Source: Betaproteobacteria bacterium (GTDB lineage Bacteria > Pseudomonadota > Gammaproteobacteria > Burkholderiales > Casimicrobiaceae). From it: 64,000 nucleotides of DNA. The notes beneath the pieces are model-generated. The model did not search any database. It was not told where the DNA came from and saw only the letters and a program-made list of their open reading frames with translations. The position numbers were made by a program, and so were the translations under genes. This document shows positions 35,287 through 44,827 of the stretch, one piece after another. The DNA is taken from contig JAAFIS010000004.1 of assembly GCA_013298695.1 (NCBI GenBank), positions 1 to 64,000 on the forward strand, read 5' to 3'. Position 1 is the first letter of the stretch. Each line of letters opens with the position of its first letter.

Positions 35287-37563
35287 CTACCCTTTTTGTT
35301 CATTGACCGATGATGTCGGTGCTGCGCTTGAGGCCGCGGCCATAGGTTGCGCGGAAGCTAACTGTGTGGATGACGCTAGTGGCAAAACGACGCTCACCAC
35401 CGCGCCGCCTTCAGGTGAATTTTCTAATGAAATTCGGCCCTTGTGTTCGTCAACGATTTTCTTCACGATCGCGAGGCCGAGCCCCGTGCCTTTCGGCTTG
35501 GTGGTTACGTAGGGTTCAAACGCCCGCGTGCGCACCGACTCCTCAAATCCGTTGCCATTGTCGCAGAATCGGAGTAAGAGCTCGGTCGTGCCGTCACTGG
35601 CACCGCGATTGATCCCCTCAACGCGAACCTTTGCGTCAGCGCGATCCACGCACGAGTCGACTGCGTTTTGCAACAGGTTGTGGATGACTTGCCGTAGCCG
35701 CGTGCTCTCGCCGCGAACCACGCCGTCAGCCGCGCGCCAATCGAGCGTGACGTTGACTTGATAGGATTCATAGAGCTCAAGCGTCTCGCGAAGCAACAGC
35801 CCCACATCAACCGGCTGCAAACTGCCGGGCCGCGGACGACGCGCGTAAATGGCGAAATCGTTCACCATGTTTTTCATTGCCGTGACTTGATTCACAATCG
35901 TCTGCGTACCGCGTTTGAGCGCCTCGGCTTCGGCGTCAGCGAGTCGCGGCGACAGTTTCATTTCCAGACGCTCTGCTGAGAGCTGAATAGGGGTAAGTGG
36001 ATTTTTGATCTCGTGCGCGAGTCGGCGAGCCACCTCGGCCCACGCCGTGTCGCGCTGCGCTTGCAGCACTTCCGTGATGTCATCAAACACCACGATCCGA
36101 GCCGCCACATCGGCCACCACGCGGCGCGATCCCCGCATGATGAGCGTACGCGCGTTGCCGCCAATCATGATTTCTTGTTCGTGCTGCCAGTCGGCGTCAC
36201 TCGCGCGCGTGAAGTGACGGCTGACCAATTCAGCAAACTGGCCGAGCGCGGGTTCGGTGTTAGCCCAACTCGAAAGCACGCTGCCCACATGTTCATCAAT
36301 GCGCGCTTGCAAGATCACGGCGGCAGCAGCGTTGGCCACACGCAGCACGTAGTCATCGGTGAAAACCAACACGCCTGCGTTTAAGTTGCGCAGAATGTTT
36401 TCAAGATACAGATTGCTGGTTTCGATTTCGCGGCGATTAATAGCGTCGCGTTCGCGAGCGTCGGCCAACTGCGCCGTCATCAAATTAAACGAGCGCGCAA
36501 GCACCGACAGCTCATCGCGACCCGCAACCGGTTGTCGCCGCGAAAAATCGCCGGCTGCCACGGCACGGGTACCGGACGCAAGATTGGCAAGCGGTCCCGC
36601 GAGCCGCTCGGAGAACACGCTCGCAAGCGACAGCGCAGTGAGCAGGGCGAGCAACAACAACAACGTCAAGGTAAACGCGAACAATCGTTTCAATGCGTTA
36701 CGCTGAAAGGACACTTCTTGATAGTCACGAAATCCGGCGTCAACGCGCTCGGTTTGCTCCCGAAGCGCGGGCGCAACGCCCTGCCCGACCAGCAGAATTC
36801 GCGATGGCGAGGCCGCCGACGAACTGACTGGCACTAGTGCGCGCAGCAAAAGACCAGACTCACCTTGCGACTCAACGTTACTAATCGTCTGCATTGAGCG
36901 CACACTGCGTAGTTCAAGCGGCGAGGGCGGGCTTGGCGCGAGCGCCTCACGTGACTCGGTGGCCAATGCAATCGTGCTACCGGTTGCAGTCAGGAGCGCG
37001 GCGTAAGTGACGCCTGAATTTTCGCGAGCTAGCGCAAGCGCAGCGCGCGCCTCGGCGGGTTCTGCCGCCGCGACAACAGTGGCCATCGATTCCGCTTTAC
37101 GCGATAACTCTTTAAGCGGGGTTGACAGCGCAGTGCGGCCCAATTGCAAGCCCGCGTCTAAGGCTTTCTCGATCCGCGTATCGAAAAAACTCTCGATTGA
37201 GGACGCCATAAACGCAACCGACACCGCGTAGACCACCGCGCCCGGCAGCACCGCGACGACCGCGAAAAACATCATCATTCGGGTCGTGAGTTTGGCGCCA
37301 AAGACGTTCGCGCGGCGCGCACGAAGCAACACCGACACCTGATAAATCACCATGCCTGCCAGGCCAAACACGACCACCGCATTCGCCACTAAGAGCGCGG
37401 TGTAGTAGCGCGTCAAAAGCTCAGAGTTCGCAGAGGCAGTAGCCAGCAAGGTAATGAGCACCGCACCAGCCATCGCGAGCACCCAGCGCGTCCAGCGAAT
37501 CCACCGCGGCGGCGAAAGGGAGAGACTCGCGTCTTTTTGCGCGTCGACCGAGGCCTCGCTCAT
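35287..37563 (-). CDS. ntrY: NtrY-like sensor histidine kinase
   Basis: 758-residue membrane kinase. Two N-terminal helices (about 28-85), a third at about 105-130, a periplasmic sensor, another helix near 300, then HAMP (LASVFSERLAGPLANLASGT), PAS (about 390-500), HisKA (EVARRLAHEIKNPLTPIQLS) and HATPase (NLLQNAVDS, FCDNGNGF, GTGLGLAIVKKIV). The ATG at 37563 overlaps the DUF4390 stop as ATGA; a longer frame exists upstream. The C-terminal tail is Ala/Ser-rich. The gene order rsmB-DUF4390-ntrY-ntrX is typical of betaproteobacteria. The kinase looks intact although its partner has lost ATPase motifs. Confidence 0.94.
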   Translation of the reverse strand: MSEASVDAQKDASLSLSPPRWIRWTRWVLAMAGAVLITLLATASANSELLTRYYTALLVANAVVVFGLAGMVIYQVSVLLRARRANVFGAKLTTRMMMFFAVVAVLPGAVVYAVSVAFMASSIESFFDTRIEKALDAGLQLGRTALSTPLKELSRKAESMATVVAAAEPAEARAALALARENSGVTYAALLTATGSTIALATESREALAPSPPSPLELRSVRSMQTISNVESQGESGLLLRALVPVSSSAASPSRILLVGQGVAPALREQTERVDAGFRDYQEVSFQRNALKRLFAFTLTLLLLLALLTALSLASVFSERLAGPLANLASGTRAVAAGDFSRRQPVAGRDELSVLARSFNLMTAQLADARERDAINRREIETSNLYLENILRNLNAGVLVFTDDYVLRVANAAAAVILQARIDEHVGSVLSSWANTEPALGQFAELVSRHFTRASDADWQHEQEIMIGGNARTLIMRGSRRVVADVAARIVVFDDITEVLQAQRDTAWAEVARRLAHEIKNPLTPIQLSAERLEMKLSPRLADAEAEALKRGTQTIVNQVTAMKNMVNDFAIYARRPRPGSLQPVDVGLLLRETLELYESYQVNVTLDWRAADGVVRGESTRLRQVIHNLLQNAVDSCVDRADAKVRVEGINRGASDGTTELLLRFCDNGNGFEESVRTRAFEPYVTTKPKGTGLGLAIVKKIVDEHKGRISLENSPEGGAVVSVVLPLASSTQLASAQPMAAASSAAPTSSVNEQKG

Positions 37564-38174
37564 GGCGTCACCACCACGCGATACCAATCCGACGACAGCG
37601 TCCATTCACGCGACACCAGCGTATTTACCTGTAGTGGCTTCGGGAGTTGCGTCGTGTCGAGTCGCAGCCGCAGTGAAACTTCATAGCGCTCGCCGCTGCG
37701 CAGCGCCTTCCGCTCCACCAATTCACGTCCACGAAGCACGCGGATTTGCCGCAGCGCGTCGTCAAGCGACGAGTAACTCGCGCCGCCGCTCACCGTGCCG
37801 CCCGCATCAACGCGGTAGGTGCTAGTCAGTGGCACGTAGGTCAGGCGGCGCACCGATGCTCGCGTGGGCACAGTTTCGTCGAACCACAACGACCGCGAAC
37901 GGGTAATTTCTGCGTCGAGAACGAAGTACAGTGGCGTGCCACGGAGCAGCGCGTTCTCTAACGGGGTTGTGAGGCTAAATTCGAATTCAGCGTCAATCAC
38001 CCATGCATCGTCAGACGCCTTCACAAGTGCGCTTTTAGTATTAATGACTTCTGCATAAACGGGGTTTATTGCCCAATTAAATTGGGCGATAACCAAGATC
38101 GCCATTAGAAATCGTTTGACTGCGTGGCGCACGCCTGCCCACCCGATTTGAAGCAAGAAACTCCGCAGCATCAT
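37560..38174 (-). CDS. DUF4390 protein with repeat-derived signal peptide
   Basis: 204 residues. After a signal peptide ending NPVYAEVI, the mature part (WVIDAEFEFSLTTPLENALL, GTPLYFVLDAEITRSRSLWF, TYRVDAGGTVSGGASYSSL) matches the DUF4390 family found between rsmB and ntrY in betaproteobacteria; function unknown, probably periplasmic or outer-membrane facing. The start overlaps the rsmB stop and the stop overlaps ntrY (ATGA), so all three are coupled. Residues about 7-36, including the hydrophobic core AILVIAQFNWAINP, are encoded by a copy of the genome's bipartite palindromic element. Confidence 0.85.
   Translation of the reverse strand: MMLRSFLLQIGWAGVRHAVKRFLMAILVIAQFNWAINPVYAEVINTKSALVKASDDAWVIDAEFEFSLTTPLENALLRGTPLYFVLDAEITRSRSLWFDETVPTRASVRRLTYVPLTSTYRVDAGGTVSGGASYSSLDDALRQIRVLRGRELVERKALRSGERYEVSLRLRLDTTQLPKPLQVNTLVSREWTLSSDWYRVVVTP
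38068..38155. repeat. bipartite palindromic element, copy E (inside a coding sequence)
   Basis: Arm 1 is the near-perfect palindrome ttgcccaattaaattgggcgat (38069-38090). Arm 2, tgcccacccgatttga, begins at 38136, 45 bp further on. The copy lies wholly within the first 36 codons of the DUF4390 gene. Confidence 0.75.
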
Positions 38175-39637
38175 GATGCGGTTTTCTCCAGCAGCGCGTA
38201 GAAGAAACCGTCGTGGTTGTGCGTTTTTTTATTGCCACCAGGAAGCAGCTGACCACCGGCCGAGGCGGGGTCGCCGGGCAAGCTAATGCGAACGCGTCGC
38301 ATGTTGCTGTGGCGGACGAGTGCTGCGTCAATTTGCGCTGCGTTCTCGTCGCGAAACACCGAACAAGTGCAATACAAGAGCCGGCCGCCGACCGCGAGCG
38401 TTGTCCACAAGCCGTCAATGAGTTGAGTTTGCAGCGCCGCGAGCTGCGCAATATCGCTCTCCCGTTTGAGCCATTTGCCGTCGGGATGGCGTCGCACAAC
38501 ACCGGAGCCGGTGCACGGCGCATCGAGCAAGATCCGATCAAACGGAGCACCGTCCCACCAAGTCGATACATCGGCTGCGTTGGCAACCTGCGTTCGCGCG
38601 GTCAATCCCAGGCGCGACAGGTTCTCGGCAACGCGCAGCAGGCGCTCAGCGTCAACATCAAGCGCCACCAAGTTGCACGGCGCAAGCTCAAGGATATGCG
38701 CTGTTTTCCCGCCCGGCGCTGCGCATGCGTCGAGCACTCGATGTTCGGCTTTCGCTCCGAGCAGCGGCGCGGCGAGTTGCGCGCCACCATCTTGAACCGA
38801 AAACCAGCCTTCGGCAAAGCCCGGCATCCGATGCACCGGTCGCGGGCGCTTCACGACGATCATCGTTTCACCCAGCGTTTCGACTTCGATCTTTTTGGCC
38901 GCAAACGCGTCAATGAGTTTCTCGCGACTGCAACGGAGGGTGTTCACCCGAAGCGTCAATGGCCCGTGTCCGTTGCCGCCGCGCAAAATGGCTTCCCACC
39001 ATTCAGGATGGTCGGCTCGCACGCGATCGATCCACCACTGCGGATGATTCCAATGGCCCTCTTCGCTCGCCGCGCCCTTTGCTCGCGCCTCGTCGGGATT
39101 GCGCAATACGTTGCGCAGCACCGCATTAACGAACCCCTTCGCGCCGCGATTGACGCGCTCTGCAGCCTCAACCGCCTGCGACACCACAACGTGCGACGCG
39201 GTGCGCGAATACAGCAACTCGTAGATCGCGATCCACAGCACGGCTTCAATCAGCGCATCTGGTTTAGCACGAACAAAGGCGCGAACGATCACTCGCAGTT
39301 CACCCAAGTGCCGCAATGTGCCCAGCACCAAATCGGTGAGCGCGCCACGCGCCGCGCCATCGAAGCCCGAAGTGTCTTGCCGAGCGATGGCATTGTCAGC
39401 GTTGGTGCCTGCCAACACGGCAAGCACGGCTTGCGCAGCAGTCAGCTGAACGCGGGCCAGCGATACTGCCGATGCGGGCGCGGCGCCTGGTGCACCACGC
39501 GGTTTCGTGGCGCTCGCGGTTGGCGGCGGCGCAGCAGCGGGTGTTGGGGGAGGGGAAAGGTTGGCCACGGTAGAGGGGTCGCGGGAAGGTGTGTCTGAAG
39601 CGGCGCGTTGGCATCGCGTCAGGATTAAAAAGAACAA
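38171..39637 (-). CDS. rsmB: 16S rRNA (cytosine967-C5)-methyltransferase RsmB (Sun)
   Basis: Up to 488 residues. NusB-like N-terminal domain (VLGTLRHLGELRVIVRAF, ANPDE-type FVNAVLRNVLR), then a SAM-dependent m5C methyltransferase domain with VLDACAAPGGKTAHILEL, ILLDAPCTGSGVVRRHPDGK (motif IV with catalytic Cys) and LLYCTCSVFRDENAAQI (second Cys). It modifies C967 of 16S rRNA. The first 55 residues are Pro/Ala/Thr-rich and not family-like, so the true start may be an internal codon, such as the GTG of VANLSPPP. Upstream lies palindromic element F. Confidence 0.93.
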   Translation of the reverse strand: MFFLILTRCQRAASDTPSRDPSTVANLSPPPTPAAAPPPTASATKPRGAPGAAPASAVSLARVQLTAAQAVLAVLAGTNADNAIARQDTSGFDGAARGALTDLVLGTLRHLGELRVIVRAFVRAKPDALIEAVLWIAIYELLYSRTASHVVVSQAVEAAERVNRGAKGFVNAVLRNVLRNPDEARAKGAASEEGHWNHPQWWIDRVRADHPEWWEAILRGGNGHGPLTLRVNTLRCSREKLIDAFAAKKIEVETLGETMIVVKRPRPVHRMPGFAEGWFSVQDGGAQLAAPLLGAKAEHRVLDACAAPGGKTAHILELAPCNLVALDVDAERLLRVAENLSRLGLTARTQVANAADVSTWWDGAPFDRILLDAPCTGSGVVRRHPDGKWLKRESDIAQLAALQTQLIDGLWTTLAVGGRLLYCTCSVFRDENAAQIDAALVRHSNMRRVRISLPGDPASAGGQLLPGGNKKTHNHDGFFYALLEKTAS

Positions 39638-39679
39638 TGCGAAGTGTACGGGGTGCTATTAGCAGAAGCCGCTAGTGCG

Positions 39680-39765
39680 CGTAGTTATTGGGCGGTAACA
39701 ACGAAAAAATGTGTTTTCGATACAACACATAGTCGTTTATTAGCCCAAATTCAGCTGGGGCTAGC
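39680..39765. repeat. bipartite palindromic element, copy F
   Basis: Arm gttattgggcggta (39683-39696) and arm tagcccaaattcagctggggcta (39741-39763) are 44 bp apart. It lies in the 225-bp divergent gap between rsmB and the carboxypeptidase gene. The spacer also holds atgtgttttcgatacaacacat, a further small dyad. Confidence 0.8.
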
Positions 39766-39862
39766 GCGAGAAAGCCGCCTACAGAAAGTACGACCGTCAA
39801 GGGCCTTGATCGTTTCTCAAGCAAGGGTAAGATGCCGCGCTTCGCTTAAAAGTTTCCCGATC

Positions 39863-41350
39863 ATGTCAGCAACCGCCTACGCCGATCTCACCCGCACGTT
39901 CACCCGCCTCTATCGTTTTCGTCATCTCGCCTCATTGGCGGGCTGGGATCATGCCGCGATGATGCCGCCAAGAGGCAACGACGCTCGCGCGGCCGCCATG
40001 GCTGAATTGGGTGTTCACATGCACGGGATGCTCACCGACACGGCGCTTAAGGCAAAAATCGATGCGGCCGAACAAGAAAAGTTGAAGCCCATTGAGCAAG
40101 CCAACGTGCGTGAAATGAAACGCAGTTGGGAAGCTGCGAATTTGTTGCCCGCGAAACTGGTGGAAGATATGTCGCTGGCTAGTTCTAAATGTGAACACGC
40201 ATGGCGCGAGCAACGCCCGGCCAATGATTGGAAAAGCTTCGCGCCAAACTTGGAAGAAGTCGTGCGCCTCACGCGCGAGCAGGCAACACTTCTCGCGGAG
40301 GCGAAAGGCACGTCCCGTTACGACGCATTGATGGATCTCTACGAACCAGGCATGACATCAAAAAAAATCGAGGCGATTTTTGGTGATGTAAAAACCTGGC
40401 TGCCCGATCTCATTGCAACGGTGCAGAAAAAACAAGCCAGCGACTCAGTTATCGCGGCGAAAGGGCCGTTCGCCATCGAGAAACAAAAAGCGCTCGGTCT
40501 CGCCGTGATGAAACACCTTGATTTTGATTTCGAAGGCGGGCGACTCGATGTGAGTACGCATCCGTTTTGTGGCGGCGTACCGGAAGACGTGCGCATTACA
40601 ACGCGCTATCGCGAAGATGATTTTGCACAAAGCCTGATGGGCATCGTGCACGAAACCGGCCACGCGCGTTACGAGCAAAATTTGCCGCGTGACTTGGTTG
40701 ATCAACCGGTCGGCGTTGCGCGCTCGATGGGCATTCACGAAAGCCAAAGTTTGTCGTTCGAGATGCAGCTTGGTCGATCAAAGCCATTTCTTTCATTGAT
40801 CGCCCCGCTCGTGCGCGAACATCTTGGCGAGCAGCCTGCGTTTACTGCCGAAAACTTGGGCAAACTCTACACTCGCGTGAAACCGGGATTTATTCGCGTT
40901 GACGCCGATGAAGCTTGCTACCCTGCCCACGTTATTTTGCGTTTCGAAATCGAGCGCGCCCTTATGGACGGTGAAATCGAAGTCGACGATATTCCTGCAC
41001 TGTGGGACGAAAAAATGATGCAGTATTTAGGCGTCGACACGCGGGGCAATTTCAACAACGGCGCCATGCAAGACATTCACTGGCCAGGCGGCGCTTTCGG
41101 CTATTTCCCAAGCTACACGCTCGGCGCGATGTACGCGGCACAGTATTTCGCAACGATTCGAAAACAGATTCCCGATCTCGATCAACGTATCGAACGGGGC
41201 GACTTGGCGCCGATCTTTGATTGGCTAAAAACAAACATCTGGTCAAAGGCAAGCTCGCTAAGCACCGATGAACTGGTCGTTCAAGCCACCGGCGAAACCC
41301 TCAATCCAAGTCATTTCCGCGCTCACCTAGAACGACGCTATCTCGGTTAA
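39863..41350 (+). CDS. M32-family zinc carboxypeptidase (Taq-like)
   Basis: 495-residue cytosolic metallo-carboxypeptidase that removes C-terminal residues. The zinc motif HETGH is in GIVHETGHARYEQNLP, with the second helix Glu in MGIHESQSLSFEMQLGRS (HESQS is an M32 signature). The C-terminal YPAHVILRFEIERALMDGEI and GAMQDIHWPGGAFGYFPSYTLGAMYAAQ are also family-conserved. I start at the ATG at 39863, since MSATAYADLTRTFTRLYRF matches M32 N-termini; the frame is open 73 codons upstream through palindromic element F. Confidence 0.95.
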   Translation: MSATAYADLTRTFTRLYRFRHLASLAGWDHAAMMPPRGNDARAAAMAELGVHMHGMLTDTALKAKIDAAEQEKLKPIEQANVREMKRSWEAANLLPAKLVEDMSLASSKCEHAWREQRPANDWKSFAPNLEEVVRLTREQATLLAEAKGTSRYDALMDLYEPGMTSKKIEAIFGDVKTWLPDLIATVQKKQASDSVIAAKGPFAIEKQKALGLAVMKHLDFDFEGGRLDVSTHPFCGGVPEDVRITTRYREDDFAQSLMGIVHETGHARYEQNLPRDLVDQPVGVARSMGIHESQSLSFEMQLGRSKPFLSLIAPLVREHLGEQPAFTAENLGKLYTRVKPGFIRVDADEACYPAHVILRFEIERALMDGEIEVDDIPALWDEKMMQYLGVDTRGNFNNGAMQDIHWPGGAFGYFPSYTLGAMYAAQYFATIRKQIPDLDQRIERGDLAPIFDWLKTNIWSKASSLSTDELVVQATGETLNPSHFRAHLERRYLG

Positions 41351-41418
41351 TGCTGCTAACGAGTTGAAGTTGAAGCGCGGCACGTTGGTGCGGTGTCACG
41401 CTTCAGAATCGAGGGAAA

Positions 41419-42090
41419 TCAGGGTGCTGCGTGACGCGGATCACGGCCCTGCACAATATGGATCACGTATTCGCTGATGTTTTTACTGTGATCGGCAACA
41501 CGCTCGGCAGCTTTTGCGAGAAACGCGACCTCGATGCCCGCACCGATCGTGCGAGGATCTTCAAGTGTGTAGGTGACGATTAAGCGCATGATGCGCTCAA
41601 ATTCTTCGTCCACCGCTTTGTCGCGACCAATGACCTCGCCTGCGGCTATGACATCGAGTCGGGCAAATGCGTTGAGCGTTTCCTTGAGCATTTCTTGCAC
41701 GAGCCCGCCAATGTGTCGCACTTCATTTAAACGAAGCGACTGGAATCGCTCGTTGGCCTGAAATTCTTTTGCGCGCTCGGCGATTTTTTTAATCTCGTCG
41801 CCTACGCGCTCGAGATCGCCCGCGGCCTGCATGGTGCAGATGATTTGTCGTAAATCGACCGCTGCCGGTTGCCGCTTGGCAATGATTTCCATGCCTTTGC
41901 GATCAATGTCCATCTGCATGCTATTGACCCGCTTATCTTCGCGAGTCACCGCGCTCACGAGTTCGCTATCGTTTGAGGCGATAGCTTCCATTGCGCGTGC
42001 GAGTTGTGCTTCAACGATACCGCCCATCGCGAGCAAGCTGCTGCGAAGATCTTCAAGCTCAAGTTCAAACTGTTTTGAAGTGTGTTCCAT
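41419..42090 (-). CDS. phoU: phosphate-signalling protein PhoU
   Basis: 223-residue helical protein of two PhoU repeats (SLLAMGGIVEAQLARAMEAI; MQAAGDLERVGDEIKKIAER; and FLAKAAERVADHSKNISEYV). The ExxD metal-binding motifs (ERVGDEIKKI, ERVADHSKN) are conserved. PhoU links the Pst transporter to PhoR control of the phosphate regulon and protects against excess uptake. Last gene of the pst operon, 5 bp after pstB. phoB and phoR are not in the window. Confidence 0.97.
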   Translation of the reverse strand: MEHTSKQFELELEDLRSSLLAMGGIVEAQLARAMEAIASNDSELVSAVTREDKRVNSMQMDIDRKGMEIIAKRQPAAVDLRQIICTMQAAGDLERVGDEIKKIAERAKEFQANERFQSLRLNEVRHIGGLVQEMLKETLNAFARLDVIAAGEVIGRDKAVDEEFERIMRLIVTYTLEDPRTIGAGIEVAFLAKAAERVADHSKNISEYVIHIVQGRDPRHAAP

Positions 42091-42095
42091 GATGT

Positions 42096-42896
42096 TCAGC
42101 CAAATCGTCCTGTGATGTAGTCTTCAGTGCGCTTATCTTGCGGTTTAACAAAGATTTGCGCGGTGGGGGTGAACTCGATTAACTCGCCGAGATACATGTA
42201 CGCAGTGAACTGTGAAACGCGCGCGGCTTGCTGCATGTTGTGGGTCACGATCACGATGGTGTAATCGGTGCGCAGCTCGCTTACTAACTCTTCGATGCGA
42301 GCCGTTGAAATGGGATCGAGCGCAGACGTGGGTTCGTCGAGCAAAAGAATTTCGGGTTTAACCGCGATCCCGCGCGCAATACACAATCGTTGCTGTTGAC
42401 CGCCTGACAGCGACAAACCGCTCTGGTTTAACTTTTCTTTGGTTTCTGTCCACAGCGCCGCCTTTTTGAGCGCCCATTCAACGCGATCATCCATATCGCT
42501 CTTGTTGAGTTTTTCATACAAACGGACACCAAATGCGATGTTGTCGTAGATCGACATCGGAAACGGTGTCGGCTTTTGAAACACCATCCCCACCGAACCG
42601 CGCAGCGCATTCAAATCATATTTCGGATCAAGAATGTTTTCGCCGTTAAACATCACCTCACCCTCAGCGCGTTGCCCGGGATAGAGCGAATACATGCGGT
42701 TGAGTACGCGCAGCAGCGTTGACTTGCCGCAGCCGGAAGGCCCGATAAACGCAGTGACCTGTTTCTCAGGAATATCGAGCGAAATGTTGCGCAGTCCCTG
42801 AAACGAACCGTAGAAAAAATTCAAGCCGTTAATCTTGAGCTTTGTCGCGTTTGCCACCGCGGAGGCATCATTGCCGAGGCTAACTTGAAATGACAT
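42096..42896 (-). CDS. pstB: phosphate ABC transporter ATPase PstB
   Basis: 266 residues. Walker [14 protein letters not shown]-loop, signature [17 protein letters not shown], Walker [15 protein letters not shown] and H-loop [41 protein letters not shown] is typical of PstB. It energises phosphate import through PstCA. It lies 23 bp after pstA. Confidence 0.98.
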   Translation of the reverse strand: MSFQVSLGNDASAVANATKLKINGLNFFYGSFQGLRNISLDIPEKQVTAFIGPSGCGKSTLLRVLNRMYSLYPGQRAEGEVMFNGENILDPKYDLNALRGSVGMVFQKPTPFPMSIYDNIAFGVRLYEKLNKSDMDDRVEWALKKAALWTETKEKLNQSGLSLSGGQQQRLCIARGIAVKPEILLLDEPTSALDPISTARIEELVSELRTDYTIVIVTHNMQQAARVSQFTAYMYLGELIEFTPTAQIFVKPQDKRTEDYITGRFG

Positions 42897-42918
42897 AGTG
42901 GGTGTCCCTCTCGCAGTC

Positions 42919-43785
42919 TTATTGAGTTTTCTGGCGGAATACAGTCCGCGCCAAAATATTGAGTAGCAGCACGGTCAACGTAATCAAGAGCGCTCCGGCC
43001 CAAGCAAGACGTTGCCAATCTTCATAAGGGCTCATCGCAAACTGGAATATGACCACGGGCAGATTGGCCATCGGCGCTGACATATCGGTGCTCCAGAATT
43101 GATTGTTAAGCGCAGTAAATAACAGCGGCGCAGTTTCGCCAGCGACGCGAGCCAGCGCGAGCAGTACGCCTGTGATTACGCCGCCGCGCACCGCTTTCAA
43201 GGTGACCTTAAGCACGACTTGCCACAGCGGCGCGCCGACGGCAAACGCGGCTTCACGCAAGCTGTTCGGCACTAAGAGCAACATATTCTCAGTGGTGCGA
43301 ACAATCACAGGCACTGCAATGATGGCCAAAGCCGCAGCGCCCGCCCAACCCGAATACTGTTTGAACTGAAATACGATTGCGGTGTAGACGAAAAGTCCAA
43401 TGACGATTGACGGTGCGGATAGCAAAATGTCATTCACGAAACGCGCAATGTTCGCAATCAGGCTTTCGCGCCCCACTTCTGCCAGATAAATGCCCGCCAT
43501 GATGCCGATCGGCGTTGCAATCAGCACCGATGCGCCCACCATCATCACACTGCCAAGAATCGCGTTCGCAAGACCGCCATCAGAGCCTGGTGGCGGTGTC
43601 ATTTGAGTAAATAGTGCGGGTCCGAACGCTGCAAAACCTTTGCCAAAAAGTGTGACCAGTATCCAGATCAAGAAGACCATGCCGAACGACATGGTCGCCA
43701 GCGACATGAGCATGTTGAACCGATTGACCCATACCCGACGGCGATAAATAGGGTTGCTGGCGCGCGCGTTGTTGCTGGTTTTCAT
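42919..43785 (-). CDS. pstA: phosphate ABC transporter permease PstA
   Basis: 288-residue inner-membrane permease with about six helices. [15 protein letters not shown] and the EAA-loop segment [24 protein letters not shown] contact PstB. Its ATG overlaps the pstC stop by 4 nt (ATGA), so PstC and PstA are translationally coupled. Confidence 0.97.
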   Translation of the reverse strand: MKTSNNARASNPIYRRRVWVNRFNMLMSLATMSFGMVFLIWILVTLFGKGFAAFGPALFTQMTPPPGSDGGLANAILGSVMMVGASVLIATPIGIMAGIYLAEVGRESLIANIARFVNDILLSAPSIVIGLFVYTAIVFQFKQYSGWAGAAALAIIAVPVIVRTTENMLLLVPNSLREAAFAVGAPLWQVVLKVTLKAVRGGVITGVLLALARVAGETAPLLFTALNNQFWSTDMSAPMANLPVVIFQFAMSPYEDWQRLAWAGALLITLTVLLLNILARTVFRQKTQ

Positions 43786-44732
43786 GTGCGTTTTCCTTCA
43801 CGTTTTGCCAGGCTAGAAAGCATCCATCGAGACGCCGCCAACACGCAAAAAGTGAGTAAGAACAACACTAGGCCTAGCGCGATTAACGCCGACATGTGCA
43901 GTGGGTCAGATGCTTCGTTAAATTCGTTAGCCAGTGACGACGCAATCGAATTGCCAGGCTCAAATAGCGCAAGCGAGATGTTGTAAGCGTTTCCAATGAC
44001 AAAGGTGACCGCCATCGTTTCACCCAGCGCTCGGCCAAGACCGAGCATTACGCCACCTACCACACCGGTCTTGGTGTACGGAAGCACAACGTTCCACACG
44101 ACCTCCCAGGTAGTTGCGCCCAAGCCATACGCGGATTCTTTAAGAATCGGCGGTGTCGTTTCAAAAACGTCTCGCATCACCGACGCGGTAAACGGAATCA
44201 CCATCACCGACAAAATGATGCCAGCTGTGAGCACGCCAATCCCGATCGTTGGCCCTTGAAATAGCACGCCGATGAACGGAAGTTTGCCGATAGTTGCCGC
44301 GAGAAAAGGTTGTACGTATTCGCCGAACAGCGGCGCAAAAATAAACAAACCCCACATCCCATAGATGATCGACGGAATGGCTGCCAACAACTCAACCGCA
44401 GTGCCTAACGGTCTCTTTAGAACGGGCGGACACATCTCGGTTAGAAAGATTGCGATACCAAAACTTACGGGCACCGCAATCACCATTGCGATGGTCGCTG
44501 TGATCAACGTTCCCCAGAGCGGAGCGAGACCGCCGAACAAGCTGCGAACCGGATCCCAACTGCCATCCACCAAAAACTTAGGTCCGACCTTGGTAAGCGT
44601 AGGCCACGCACCGTGGATCAATGAGATGATGATCGCGAGCAGCGTGACTAAAACTAGCACGGCAAAAAACTGCGTGCTGCGAGCAAAGATGGCGTCTTGT
44701 CGTGCGAATGTTCGCGTTGAAGTAGCGTCCAT
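43782..44732 (-). CDS. pstC: phosphate ABC transporter permease PstC
   Basis: 316-residue inner-membrane permease, about six helices, partner of Pst[12 protein letters not shown] and the EAA-type [20 protein letters not shown] are family motifs, with [22 protein letters not shown] following. It lies 96 bp after pstS, with a hairpin in the gap. Confidence 0.97.
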   Translation of the reverse strand: MDATSTRTFARQDAIFARSTQFFAVLVLVTLLAIIISLIHGAWPTLTKVGPKFLVDGSWDPVRSLFGGLAPLWGTLITATIAMVIAVPVSFGIAIFLTEMCPPVLKRPLGTAVELLAAIPSIIYGMWGLFIFAPLFGEYVQPFLAATIGKLPFIGVLFQGPTIGIGVLTAGIILSVMVIPFTASVMRDVFETTPPILKESAYGLGATTWEVVWNVVLPYTKTGVVGGVMLGLGRALGETMAVTFVIGNAYNISLALFEPGNSIASSLANEFNEASDPLHMSALIALGLVLFLLTFCVLAASRWMLSSLAKREGKRT

Positions 44733-44766
44733 TGTGTTTTTATACCCCAGTCATCTAGAGAAACAA

Positions 44767-44790
44767 AACCCGCAGTCGTGGCTGCGGGTT
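44767..44790 (-). terminator. hairpin between pstS and pstC, probable attenuator
   Basis: Stem aacccgcag/ctgcgggtt with a 6-nt loop; on the minus strand it is followed by ttgttt. Its position inside the operon suggests partial termination, giving more PstS than PstC (inference). Confidence 0.7.
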
Positions 44791-44827
44791 CTTGCGGTGA
44801 CTCGCTGCGCGCGAGATCACATGGACA

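Noticed and set aside
38213-39598. 461-codon open frame on the plus strand opposite rsmB
   Set aside because: It lies wholly antisense to a clear RsmB gene, has no ribosome site or family-like motifs, and has the Arg/His/Ala-rich composition typical of shadows of GC-rich genes.
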